The notes under the pieces are model-generated. The model was not told the origin of the DNA. It saw nothing but the letters and a program-made list of their open reading frames with translations, and ran no database searches. This document shows, piece after piece, positions 34,714-42,541 of a DNA stretch of 58,369 bases. Each line of letters starts with the position of its first letter. Position 1 is the first letter of the stretch. Origin of the DNA: Burkholderiaceae bacterium (GTDB lineage Bacteria; Pseudomonadota; Gammaproteobacteria; Burkholderiales; Burkholderiaceae); the NCBI GenBank assembly GCA_947462685.1, contig CANHPL010000010.1, forward strand, positions 1 through 58,369. Reading direction: 5' to 3'. Made by a program: the position numbers and the translations under genes.

Positions 34714-37283
34714 TGGAATTACAACGAGTAAGAGCCTTACGTGGACCCAATTTATGGAGTAGGCATACTGCTATTGAAGCAGTTATTTTTTGTGAGGAAG
34801 AAGAACGCTCTATACAGGGGTTAATTGATTTTGAAATTCAATTAAGAACTTTATTCCCCCAATTACATTTCACGAATACGGGCCCCTCTAGAAATTCAAT
34901 TTCGATGGCCCATGTCATTGAATATGTGGTTTTAGGATTGCAAGCACAGGCTGGATGTCCAGTGACATTTAGTCGAACAGTCAAGGCCAATCAAGATGGT
35001 ATTTTTCAAGTTGTAGTTGAGTACAGTGAAGAAGCTGTTGGTCGGATGGCCTTAGATTTGGCTTGGAAATTAGTTATTGCAGCAAGAGAAAATAAAAATT
35101 TTAATTTGCAAAAGGCATTAGATGATTTAAGTCGTCTAGATGAGGATGTTCGTTTAGGTCCGAGTACGGGTTCGATTGTGCAGTCAGCCGTTGAAAGAAA
35201 TATCCCTTATAGACGACTGACTGACGGCAGTTTAGTTCAGTTTGGTTGGGGTTCAAAGCAAAAGCGTATTCAGGCTGCAGAAACTAGCCTAACTAGCGCA
35301 ATTGCTGAGTCGATTGCTCAAGATAAAGAGCTAACCAAAGATTTACTTCATGCCGCTGGTGTAGCGGTGCCACTTGGTAAGGTCGTGAATAACGCTGATG
35401 ATGCCTGGAAAGTTGCTCAAGAATTAGGTTCAACGATAGTAATTAAACCTCGTGATGGCAATCAAGGTAAAGGAGTTGCGGTTAACATCAAATCTGAGGA
35501 TCAAGTTAGAGCTGCTTTTAAAGTCGCTCAACATTATGGAAGAAAAATTATTGTTGAACGTTACATGCCGGGCCATGATTTTCGTTTATTAGTTGTTGGC
35601 GATCAGTTAATCGCAGCTGCTAGGAGGGATCCGCCACAGGTTATTGGAGATGGAGTCTTAACAATTACTGAATTAGTTGCAGAAATCAATAAAGACCCAT
35701 TGCGTGGAGACGGGCATGCAACCCCCCTTACTAAAATTCGTTTAGATGATATTGCGATTGCAACACTTTTAAAGCAAAAATTAGATGTACAGTCAATACC
35801 GCGCAATGGTCAAAGAGTTGTGTTGCGAAATAATGCCAATTTAAGTACAGGTGGCAGTGCAACGGATGTGACAGAAGATGTTCATCCTGATTTAGCTGCC
35901 AGTGCAATCACTGCTGCCAAAATGGTGGGCTTAGATATTTGTGGCGTTGACATTGTTTGTGAAGCAATCTATAAACCACTTGAAGAACAAGGGGGTGGGG
36001 TTGTTGAGGTTAATGCAGCACCAGGACTACGCATGCACTTAAACCCCTCATATGGAAAAAGTCAGCCAGTTGGTGAGGCAATTATTTCATTGCTCTACCC
36101 GCGTCCAGAAAATGGCCGAATTCCATTAGTGGCTGTTTCTGGAACAAATGGTAAAACGACCACGGTTCGATTAATTGCACACGTATTAAGAACTCAAGGC
36201 AATCGCGTTGGTATGACGACAACGGATGGGATTTATGTTGAAAATGAACGAATTGATTCTGGAGATTGTAGCGGTCCAAAAAGTGCCAAAAATGTTTTAA
36301 TGCACCCCGAGGTAGATGCCGCAGTTTTCGAAACTGCGCGCGGTGGAATCTTGCGAGAGGGTTTAGGCTTTGATGCCTGTGATGTGGCTGTAATTACTAA
36401 TATAGGTGAAGGTGATCACCTCGGTATGAGTTATATTGAAACAGTTGAAGAATTAGCTGAAGTAAAAAGTGTCATTGTGCGAAACGTTGCTCCAACAGGT
36501 CACGCGGTTTTGAATGCTGCTGATCCGATGGTTGTTAAAATGGCGAAATTTTGCCGCGGACAAATTATATTCTTTGGATTAAATGCCCATAATCCAGTGA
36601 TTTCCACTCACCGTGCGGGAGGGAAAAAAGCAGTTTTTCGGGATAAGGAACACCTTATTGCAGCAATAGGTAACCGTATTGTGAGAAGAATTTCTTTGGC
36701 GAACATTCCTTTAACAGAGGGTGGGCAAATTGGATTTCAGATAGAAAATACTTTGGCATCCATTGCTGCTGCTTGGGCCTTAGATATCGATTGGCAGACA
36801 ATTGAAAAGGGCTTGAGTAGTTTTGTAAGTGATGCAATTACGGCTCCGGGACGATTTAATCTATTTAAGCACAATGGTGCAACGGTGATTGCCGATTATG
36901 GCCACAATCCTGATGCTATACGAGCATTAGTACAAGCCACTAATTCGATCCCAGCACAGCATCGTCATGTTGTTATTTCTGGTGCGGGAGATCGTCGTGA
37001 TGATGATATTCGACGTCAAACACAGATCTTAGGTGAAGCCTTTGACTCAGTTATTTTGTACCAAGATCAATGTCAACGAGGTCGTGAAGATGGCGAAGTC
37101 ATTAAACTTTTGCGTGAAGGGTTAGAAGGCGCATCTAAAACTAAACATATTGAAGAAATTCGCGGCGAATTTTTGGCGATTGACACGGCTCTTAAGCAAT
37201 TAAGTCCAAATGATTTATGTTTAATCTTAATTGATCAGGTTGAAGACTCATTAGAGTACCTGCAAAAGGTAACAAAACCTTAA
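34713..37283 (+). CDS. cphA: cyanophycin synthetase
   Basis: Builds cyanophycin, poly-aspartate with arginine on each side chain, without a ribosome. The 856-residue protein has all parts: N-terminal domain (about 1-160), ATP-grasp domain for Asp addition (VIKPRDGNQGKGV; RLLVVGDQLIAAARRDPP; EVNAAPGLRMHLNP), Mur-ligase domain for Arg addition (SGTNGKTTT at 476-484; ETARGGILREGLGFD), and the C-terminal domain (ADYGHNPDAIRALV; SGAGDRRDDDIRRQ). GAGGAGG at the end of cphA' gives a strong ribosome site. No cyanophycinase gene is in the window. Followed by a permease and ald, perhaps for amino-acid supply or use. Confidence 0.95.
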   Translation: MELQRVRALRGPNLWSRHTAIEAVIFCEEEERSIQGLIDFEIQLRTLFPQLHFTNTGPSRNSISMAHVIEYVVLGLQAQAGCPVTFSRTVKANQDGIFQVVVEYSEEAVGRMALDLAWKLVIAARENKNFNLQKALDDLSRLDEDVRLGPSTGSIVQSAVERNIPYRRLTDGSLVQFGWGSKQKRIQAAETSLTSAIAESIAQDKELTKDLLHAAGVAVPLGKVVNNADDAWKVAQELGSTIVIKPRDGNQGKGVAVNIKSEDQVRAAFKVAQHYGRKIIVERYMPGHDFRLLVVGDQLIAAARRDPPQVIGDGVLTITELVAEINKDPLRGDGHATPLTKIRLDDIAIATLLKQKLDVQSIPRNGQRVVLRNNANLSTGGSATDVTEDVHPDLAASAITAAKMVGLDICGVDIVCEAIYKPLEEQGGGVVEVNAAPGLRMHLNPSYGKSQPVGEAIISLLYPRPENGRIPLVAVSGTNGKTTTVRLIAHVLRTQGNRVGMTTTDGIYVENERIDSGDCSGPKSAKNVLMHPEVDAAVFETARGGILREGLGFDACDVAVITNIGEGDHLGMSYIETVEELAEVKSVIVRNVAPTGHAVLNAADPMVVKMAKFCRGQIIFFGLNAHNPVISTHRAGGKKAVFRDKEHLIAAIGNRIVRRISLANIPLTEGGQIGFQIENTLASIAAAWALDIDWQTIEKGLSSFVSDAITAPGRFNLFKHNGATVIADYGHNPDAIRALVQATNSIPAQHRHVVISGAGDRRDDDIRRQTQILGEAFDSVILYQDQCQRGREDGEVIKLLREGLEGASKTKHIEEIRGEFLAIDTALKQLSPNDLCLILIDQVEDSLEYLQKVTKP

Positions 37284-37313
37284 TTTTTATTGATTAAGTA
37301 TGTGTAGGAAATT

Positions 37314-37331
37314 TCTGATATTCATATCAGA
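37314..37331. promoter_or_regulatory. palindromic operator candidate before the permease-ald operon
   Basis: TCTGATATTCATATCAGA, a perfect 8+2+8 palindrome. A second copy of the half-site, TTTCTGATAT, is at 37403-37412, 81-89 nt downstream and before the permease start. The 206-nt gap here holds both. A Lrp/AsnC-type or other amino-acid-responsive regulator is a possible binder, but none is encoded nearby. Confidence 0.45.
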
Positions 37332-37489
37332 TTCAAAATTTATATTTCAAATGATGATTGATTAATAAACATTTAATTTATTTCACTCAATCAAAAATAA
37401 TATTTCTGATATTTTTGTGGATTAGTACCACTAGTTATTTTTTCTTCTCTTTTTTAGACTTTGTTGTTCGTACAAAAAAGGAGAATAAA

Positions 37490-38899
37490 TTGCTCAATCA
37501 AGCAGAAACCACCGCTGATTTATCAGATCAGCATTCTTTAAAGAGACATTTAAAAGCTAGACACATTCGATTGATGGCACTTGGATCAACCATCGGAGTA
37601 GGCTTATTTTTAGGTTCAGGAACAGCCATTTCTCAAGCTGGACCTTCCATATTGTTAGGTTATCTATTATCAGGAATTATTGCATTTATCGTCCTTCGAG
37701 CCTTAGGCGAAATGGCGGTATACAACCCAGTAGCAGGATCTTTTGCTCAATATGCTCATGATTATGTTGGGCCACTTACAGGGTATTTAGTGGGATGGGG
37801 ATATTGGTTTTATTGGGTGATTGTGGGAGTTGCTGAAGTCACAGCCGTAGGTATCTACATGGGGTTATGGTTTCCTGATGTTCCACAATGGATCTGGGCA
37901 GTTGGTTCTTTAATTTTGATGGGGGGCTTAAATTTCATTGCGGTTAGATTATTTGGTGAATTTGAGTTTTGGTTTGCTTTGATTAAAGTCATCGCCATTA
38001 TTACGATGATATCGATTGGCTTTGGAGTTATATTCTTTGGATTAGGAAATAATGGCGTTGCAATTGGTATCTCTAACTTGTGGGCACATGGTGGATTTTT
38101 CCCAACAGGCTTAGATGGTTTTTTATTATCTTTACAAATGGCAATTTTTGCATATGTTGGTATTGAAATGATTGGTCTTTCAGCTGGAGAAACTGAAAAT
38201 CCAGAGAAAACAATTCCCATTGCAATTGACTCACTAATTGTCAGAATTCTAGTATTTTATGGTGGAGCTTTATTTGTCATTCTTTCGATTTATCCTTGGA
38301 ATGAAGTAGGTCAAGTTGGCAGTCCATTTGTAGCTATGTTTGAAAAATTAGGTTTAAGAGAAGCCGCAGGCATCGTGAATTTTGTAGTCATTACGGCAGC
38401 TTTATCTTCTTGCAATGCTGGAATATTTAGCGGCGGTCGCTTATTGTATGGATTATCTATCAATTCATATGCTCCCTCGATCATGAAAAAAATATCACGA
38501 ACAGGAGTACCTTTTATCGCTATATTAACTACCGTGAGCATTTCTAGTATCGGGGCATTCTTAAATTACTACGTTCCTGACGAGGCGTTTTTACTAATCA
38601 CCTCTGCCGTAACTTTTATAGGTTTAATGGTGTGGATTGCTATCTTATTTACGCAACTCATGTTTAGAAAAAAAATCAATACTGAGGTTGCGGTATCTTT
38701 GAAATATAAAAGTTTTTTATACCCATATGGATCGTGGTTAGCTTTATCCGCGATCGCATTTATATTGGTTTTATTAGCAATACAGGAGCAAACTAGAGTA
38801 GGAGTATATGTTGGTGTACCTATTGTGCTCGTATTAATTATTGTTTTTTATTTAGTAGGACTACATCGTCGTGACAAACATTTAGGAGAGAGAAAATGA
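37490..38899 (+). CDS. amino acid permease, APC superfamily
   Basis: A 469-residue inner-membrane transporter with about 12 helices. The family opening LKRHLKARHIRLMALGSTIG is followed by GVGLFLGSGTAISQAGPS in the first helix, then ALGEMAVYNPVAGSFAQYA, all typical of the amino acid-H+ symporter (AAT) group. The frame extends to an ATG at 37358, but the TTG at 37490 has an ideal AAGGAG site 6 nt upstream and begins just before the conserved N-terminus, so it is chosen. The discarded 44 residues would add a spurious hydrophobic helix. It overlaps ald (ATGA). Alanine or related amino acids are likely substrates, by context. Confidence 0.92.
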   Translation: MLNQAETTADLSDQHSLKRHLKARHIRLMALGSTIGVGLFLGSGTAISQAGPSILLGYLLSGIIAFIVLRALGEMAVYNPVAGSFAQYAHDYVGPLTGYLVGWGYWFYWVIVGVAEVTAVGIYMGLWFPDVPQWIWAVGSLILMGGLNFIAVRLFGEFEFWFALIKVIAIITMISIGFGVIFFGLGNNGVAIGISNLWAHGGFFPTGLDGFLLSLQMAIFAYVGIEMIGLSAGETENPEKTIPIAIDSLIVRILVFYGGALFVILSIYPWNEVGQVGSPFVAMFEKLGLREAAGIVNFVVITAALSSCNAGIFSGGRLLYGLSINSYAPSIMKKISRTGVPFIAILTTVSISSIGAFLNYYVPDEAFLLITSAVTFIGLMVWIAILFTQLMFRKKINTEVAVSLKYKSFLYPYGSWLALSAIAFILVLLAIQEQTRVGVYVGVPIVLVLIIVFYLVGLHRRDKHLGERK

Positions 38900-40011
38900 T
38901 TATTGGTATACCAAAGGAAATTAAGAATCAAGAATATCGAGTAGGATTAATGCCTAGTCAAGTCCAGACATTAGTTCAGCAAGGACATGACTTAATGGTT
39001 GAATCAAATGCTGGGTATGGTGTTGGGATAGCAGATAATGATTACGCGATGGCTGGTGCAACTATCAACAATGCCTCCATAATTTTTGATCGAGCAGACC
39101 TTATCATCAAAGTAAAAGAGCCACAAGATAACGAAATCGCTAGGTTAAAGCCAGAGCAGATATTATTTACATACTTACATTTGGCTCCGGATGTTCATCA
39201 AACTAATTTATTAATTGCTAGTGGAGTTAGAGCGATTGCTTATGAAACTGTCAAAACTGTGAACGGGTATTTACCTTTATTAGCACCTATGAGTGAAGTA
39301 GCAGGACGAATGTCAATCCAAGCAGCCGCTCATCACTTGGAAAAAAGGCAGGGCGGTAGCGGAATTTTAATGGCTGGTATCCCAGGTGTTCAGTCAGCAA
39401 AGGTACTTATATTAGGCGCCGGAATCGTTGGCTTAAATGCGCTTCAAATGGCAGTTGGGATGGGAGCAAAAGTAACCATTGTGGACAAAAATATTCAGCG
39501 CCTAAGAGAACTGGATCTTACCTATGGTAATCAAATTCAAACAGCATTTTCTGATGAACAAGTTTTGGGAGATCTGATTAAAGACTCAGATGTTGTAATT
39601 GGAGCAGTCCTGATTCCTGGGGGAAGTGCACCCAAATTACTTAAGTTGGATCACTTAAAGACAATGCGAAAAGGTAGTGTCATTGTTGATGTTGCAATAG
39701 ATCAGGGTGGGTGTTTTGAAACCTCACAGGCTACAACACATGACGAGCCTACTTTTGAGCGAGAAGGAGTAATTCATTATTGCGTTGCCAATATGCCTGG
39801 AGCAGTTCCAAGAACCTCTAGTTATGGCTTAACAAATGCAACGTTTCCATATATTCAATTATTGGCGAATAAAGGCTTTAAGAAAGCCATACTCGAACAT
39901 AGTGATCTAAGGGCTGGGGTTAGTGTATATGATCACCATTTAATCTGCCCAGCAGTAGCACAGTCTCAAAAAAGACCATTTAAGGATATTATGAATTTAA
40001 TTGGTCAGTAA
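38896..40011 (+). CDS. ald: alanine dehydrogenase
   Basis: NAD-dependent reversible deamination of L-alanine to pyruvate and ammonia. The 371-residue protein starts with the conserved MIIGIPKEIKNQEYRVGL and has IKVKEPQ with a substrate-binding Lys, EVAGRMSIQAAAHHLEK, the Rossmann GAGIVGLNAL, VDVAIDQGGCFETS, and the C-terminal TNATFPYI. Length is normal. The start overlaps the permease stop as ATGA, so the two form an operon for alanine use or for disposing of nitrogen. Confidence 0.96.
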   Translation: MIIGIPKEIKNQEYRVGLMPSQVQTLVQQGHDLMVESNAGYGVGIADNDYAMAGATINNASIIFDRADLIIKVKEPQDNEIARLKPEQILFTYLHLAPDVHQTNLLIASGVRAIAYETVKTVNGYLPLLAPMSEVAGRMSIQAAAHHLEKRQGGSGILMAGIPGVQSAKVLILGAGIVGLNALQMAVGMGAKVTIVDKNIQRLRELDLTYGNQIQTAFSDEQVLGDLIKDSDVVIGAVLIPGGSAPKLLKLDHLKTMRKGSVIVDVAIDQGGCFETSQATTHDEPTFEREGVIHYCVANMPGAVPRTSSYGLTNATFPYIQLLANKGFKKAILEHSDLRAGVSVYDHHLICPAVAQSQKRPFKDIMNLIGQ

Positions 40012-40015
40012 TACA

Positions 40016-41074
40016 TTATCTAAGTTGAATTTTCCGAAAGGGAAATTCAACTAATGTGAAAAGAAAGTGAGCGACAATCCAACTGAAAACCCAAATCATA
40101 ATCATCATAAACAAACCTATGATTGCTCTTTCCCATTGAAACAAATAATAAAGAGAATTTCCAAGAAGCAATAAAGAGAAGTGTATTAAAAATGCACAAT
40201 AAGACCTTTGACTAAACCAAATACAAATCTTAGACCATTTTATGTTTTTAGAATTGTAAGTTCTTTTCCCATAAAGACTTAGCAATACTGCTAATAATAT
40301 TTCTATTACATTTTTGATGCGCAACTCAAAAAAAGTACCACTTAAAATTAACAATAAAAAAATCAGCAACAAGACTCTAGCGATTTGTCTTGTTTCATGG
40401 TGTGAAGTATCCCCAGCTAAAAAAGCAATCATTCCAAGGCCGTATGCACCAATAAAGTAGATGAAATAATCTTCAAATAATGGATGTTGACTAAAGTACA
40501 TTAGAGAAATAACAATCAAAATTGGAAGAATAAACAAAACTTTTTTAAAAGACTTCATAAAGAATAATATACATGCAGTGAAAATATACAGTTGCCAATC
40601 AATTGCAACATACCAAACACCAACTGAGATAGATTCAAATTGGAGTATATTTTGTAAGAAAAAAAAGTGAGCAAGAAGTTGAGTGATGGTTTCTGGATCA
40701 CCAATATATTCCTCATAATGGACGGCTCTTGCAATCGTCGCACACAAAATCGTCAGTATTAATGCAACGGTGTAGGTTGGAGCAAGGCGTAAATATCGAT
40801 TAATGACCGTTTTCCACAGGCCAAATTTTTCAAGTGTTTGTGGTAGACTTTTTGCGGTTAAATAGCCGCCAATTACTATAAATATTTGTACGGCATATCT
40901 GCCATATACGCCCACGAAGTCGACAAAGTGAGGGAAAAGTTCATGTACCTTGAGGGAAATAATGCCATAGCTACACAGATGATGAAAAATAATAATCTGA
41001 ACCGCAAAGGTTTTTAAAAAATCTACAAAAAGATATTGATTCTTTAATGGTATCGGCAGCAAAGTCATATTCAT
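40016..41074 (-). CDS. acyltransferase family 3 membrane protein
   Basis: A 352-residue integral membrane protein of the acyltransferase-3 (OafA/YrhL) type, which moves acetyl or other acyl groups to sugars of surface polymers. It has about 10 hydrophobic helices; the family's first helix carries FLKTFAVQIIIFHHL with the catalytic His region, and YGRYAVQIFIVIGGYLTAKSL follows. Its DNA is more AT-rich than its neighbours, and it stands between unrelated housekeeping genes, so recent acquisition is possible. Start uncertain: ATG at 41074 or 41068, no ribosome site. The acceptor is unknown. Confidence 0.85.
   Translation of the reverse strand: MNMTLLPIPLKNQYLFVDFLKTFAVQIIIFHHLCSYGIISLKVHELFPHFVDFVGVYGRYAVQIFIVIGGYLTAKSLPQTLEKFGLWKTVINRYLRLAPTYTVALILTILCATIARAVHYEEYIGDPETITQLLAHFFFLQNILQFESISVGVWYVAIDWQLYIFTACILFFMKSFKKVLFILPILIVISLMYFSQHPLFEDYFIYFIGAYGLGMIAFLAGDTSHHETRQIARVLLLIFLLLILSGTFFELRIKNVIEILLAVLLSLYGKRTYNSKNIKWSKICIWFSQRSYCAFLIHFSLLLLGNSLYYLFQWERAIIGLFMMIMIWVFSWIVAHFLFTLVEFPFRKIQLR
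40024..40051. terminator. strong hairpin at the ald / acyltransferase convergence
   Basis: GTTGAATTTTCC and GGGAAATTCAAC around a GAAA loop, 12 pairs with one G-T, read on the + strand. It lies 12 nt after the ald stop and inside the last codons of the acyltransferase gene. No T-run follows, so it may stop or protect ald mRNA rather than act as a classic terminator. Confidence 0.45.
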
Positions 41075-41103
41075 TTCATGATGAACAAAGCGTGATTTTA
41101 TAA

Positions 41104-41135
41104 AAAAAGGGACTCAAAGTATTCAGTCCCTTTTT
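41104..41135 (-). terminator. rho-independent terminator after the carboxymuconolactone decarboxylase family gene
   Basis: AAAAAGGGACT and AGTCCCTTTTT around a 10-nt loop, with A/T runs on both sides. It lies between the stop of the gene at 41152 and the start of the acyltransferase, so it ends the pepN-fbp-CMD unit. Confidence 0.88.
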
Positions 41136-41151
41136 ACAACAATATGGCTAA

Positions 41152-41529
41152 TTAAATGCCTATTTCTTTAAAAACTTCTTTAGCAACACGAAAACTATCG
41201 ATTGCGGCAGGTACTCCGCAGTAGACTGATGCATGCAGAAATACTTCTTTAATATCATCTTTAGTCAGGCCATTATTAATAGCGCCACGTATATGAAGTT
41301 TGAGTTCATGGGGGCGATTTAGTGCTGTCAGCATGGCAAGGTTTAAAAAACTTCTTGTACGGCGATCTAAGCCAGGTCGATTCCAAATATCACCCCAGCA
41401 ATGAGATGTTACGTATTCCTGGAGTTCTTGGGTAAAAGAGTCTGCATTTCTAATTGCAGCGTCTACATATTCAGCCCCAAGTACTTCGCGACGTGTTTTT
41501 AAACCTTTTTCAAATAATTCACTTGCCAT
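41152..41529 (-). CDS. carboxymuconolactone decarboxylase (PcaC-like) family protein
   Basis: A 125-residue, all-helical protein with the CMD pattern: GLKTRREVLGAEYVD, WGDIWNRPGLDRRTRSFLNLAMLTAL, HELKLHIRGAINNGLT, and VFLHASVYCGVPAAIDSFR. This matches 4-carboxymuconolactone decarboxylase of the protocatechuate branch of the beta-ketoadipate pathway rather than AhpD, since the CxxC of AhpD is missing. No other pca genes are nearby, so a different substrate is possible. A good AGGAGAAA site precedes the ATG, 13 nt after the fbp stop. Confidence 0.88.
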   Translation of the reverse strand: MASELFEKGLKTRREVLGAEYVDAAIRNADSFTQELQEYVTSHCWGDIWNRPGLDRRTRSFLNLAMLTALNRPHELKLHIRGAINNGLTKDDIKEVFLHASVYCGVPAAIDSFRVAKEVFKEIGI

Positions 41530-41542
41530 GTATTTCTCCTAA

Positions 41543-42532
41543 TTAGTTAGTTTGGTGATAATTCATAATACGTTGTACTTCATTTTCAGAACCTAATATA
41601 ACAGACACGCGTTCATGTAATTGACTGGGTTGAATATCTAAGATTCTTGATTTGCCGTTAATCGAAGCTCCACCAGCTTGCTCGATTAAAAAGCTCATTG
41701 GATTGGCTTCGTATAAGAGACGAAGTTTGCCAGGTTTATTTGGTTCACGTTGATCCCATGGATACATAAACACCCCCCCTCGGATCAATATCCGATGTAC
41801 GTCTGCAACCATAGAGGCAATCCAGCGCATATTAAAGTCTTTATTACGAACTCCAGTTGAACCTGCTAAGACCTCGTTAACATAACGGCCAACTGGCGGG
41901 GCCCAGTGACGCATATTTGACATATTAATTGCAAACTCTTTTGTATCTTTGGGTATTTGAACATTTGCATTAGTAAGTAAAAACTGCAGATTAGATTGAT
42001 CAAGGGTAAACATATTGACCCCAGATCCAGTTGTTAAAACCAAGATTGTTTGTGGACCATATAAAACGTAACCCGCAGCAATTTGCTTTGAACCTGCTTG
42101 GTGAAAATCCTGCTCAGTAACCTGACCGGTTGAATTTTTTTCAAGAATAGAAAATATCGTACCAATTGAGACATTGACATCAATATTGGAAGATCCATCG
42201 AGAGGGTCAAATAGTAAAAGATATTTACCACTGGATTGTTGAGTTGGGTAAATTTCTTCATTTTCTTCAGAAGCCATTGCCGCTAGTCGACCAGTGTTCT
42301 CATTACTTTTTAAAAGAAGGTCATTGGCAAAAATATCTAATTTTTGCTGCGTTTCACCTTGAATATTGCCTGTACCTGCCGAGCCTAAAATATTAGCTAG
42401 AGCACCTTTACGGACAGCATCCGAAATTGAGGTGCAGGACATGGCAATATCTGTAATTAATAATTTCAGATCCGCATCAATTTGGCATGAGTTTAAAAAA
42501 TTAGTAAGTGTCGTCATTAGTTGAGATGTCAT
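41543..42532 (-). CDS. fbp: fructose-1,6-bisphosphatase class I
   Basis: Hydrolyses fructose 1,6-bisphosphate to fructose 6-phosphate in gluconeogenesis. The 329-residue protein has the metal-site motif [20 protein letters not shown], with [35 protein letters not shown] and [17 protein letters not shown] following in order. Length matches class I. It starts 10 nt after the pepN stop without a ribosome site of its own, so it is probably translated by coupling or has another start. Confidence 0.96.
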   Translation of the reverse strand: MTSQLMTTLTNFLNSCQIDADLKLLITDIAMSCTSISDAVRKGALANILGSAGTGNIQGETQQKLDIFANDLLLKSNENTGRLAAMASEENEEIYPTQQSSGKYLLLFDPLDGSSNIDVNVSIGTIFSILEKNSTGQVTEQDFHQAGSKQIAAGYVLYGPQTILVLTTGSGVNMFTLDQSNLQFLLTNANVQIPKDTKEFAINMSNMRHWAPPVGRYVNEVLAGSTGVRNKDFNMRWIASMVADVHRILIRGGVFMYPWDQREPNKPGKLRLLYEANPMSFLIEQAGGASINGKSRILDIQPSQLHERVSVILGSENEVQRIMNYHQTN

Positions 42533-42541
42533 GGAAAATGA

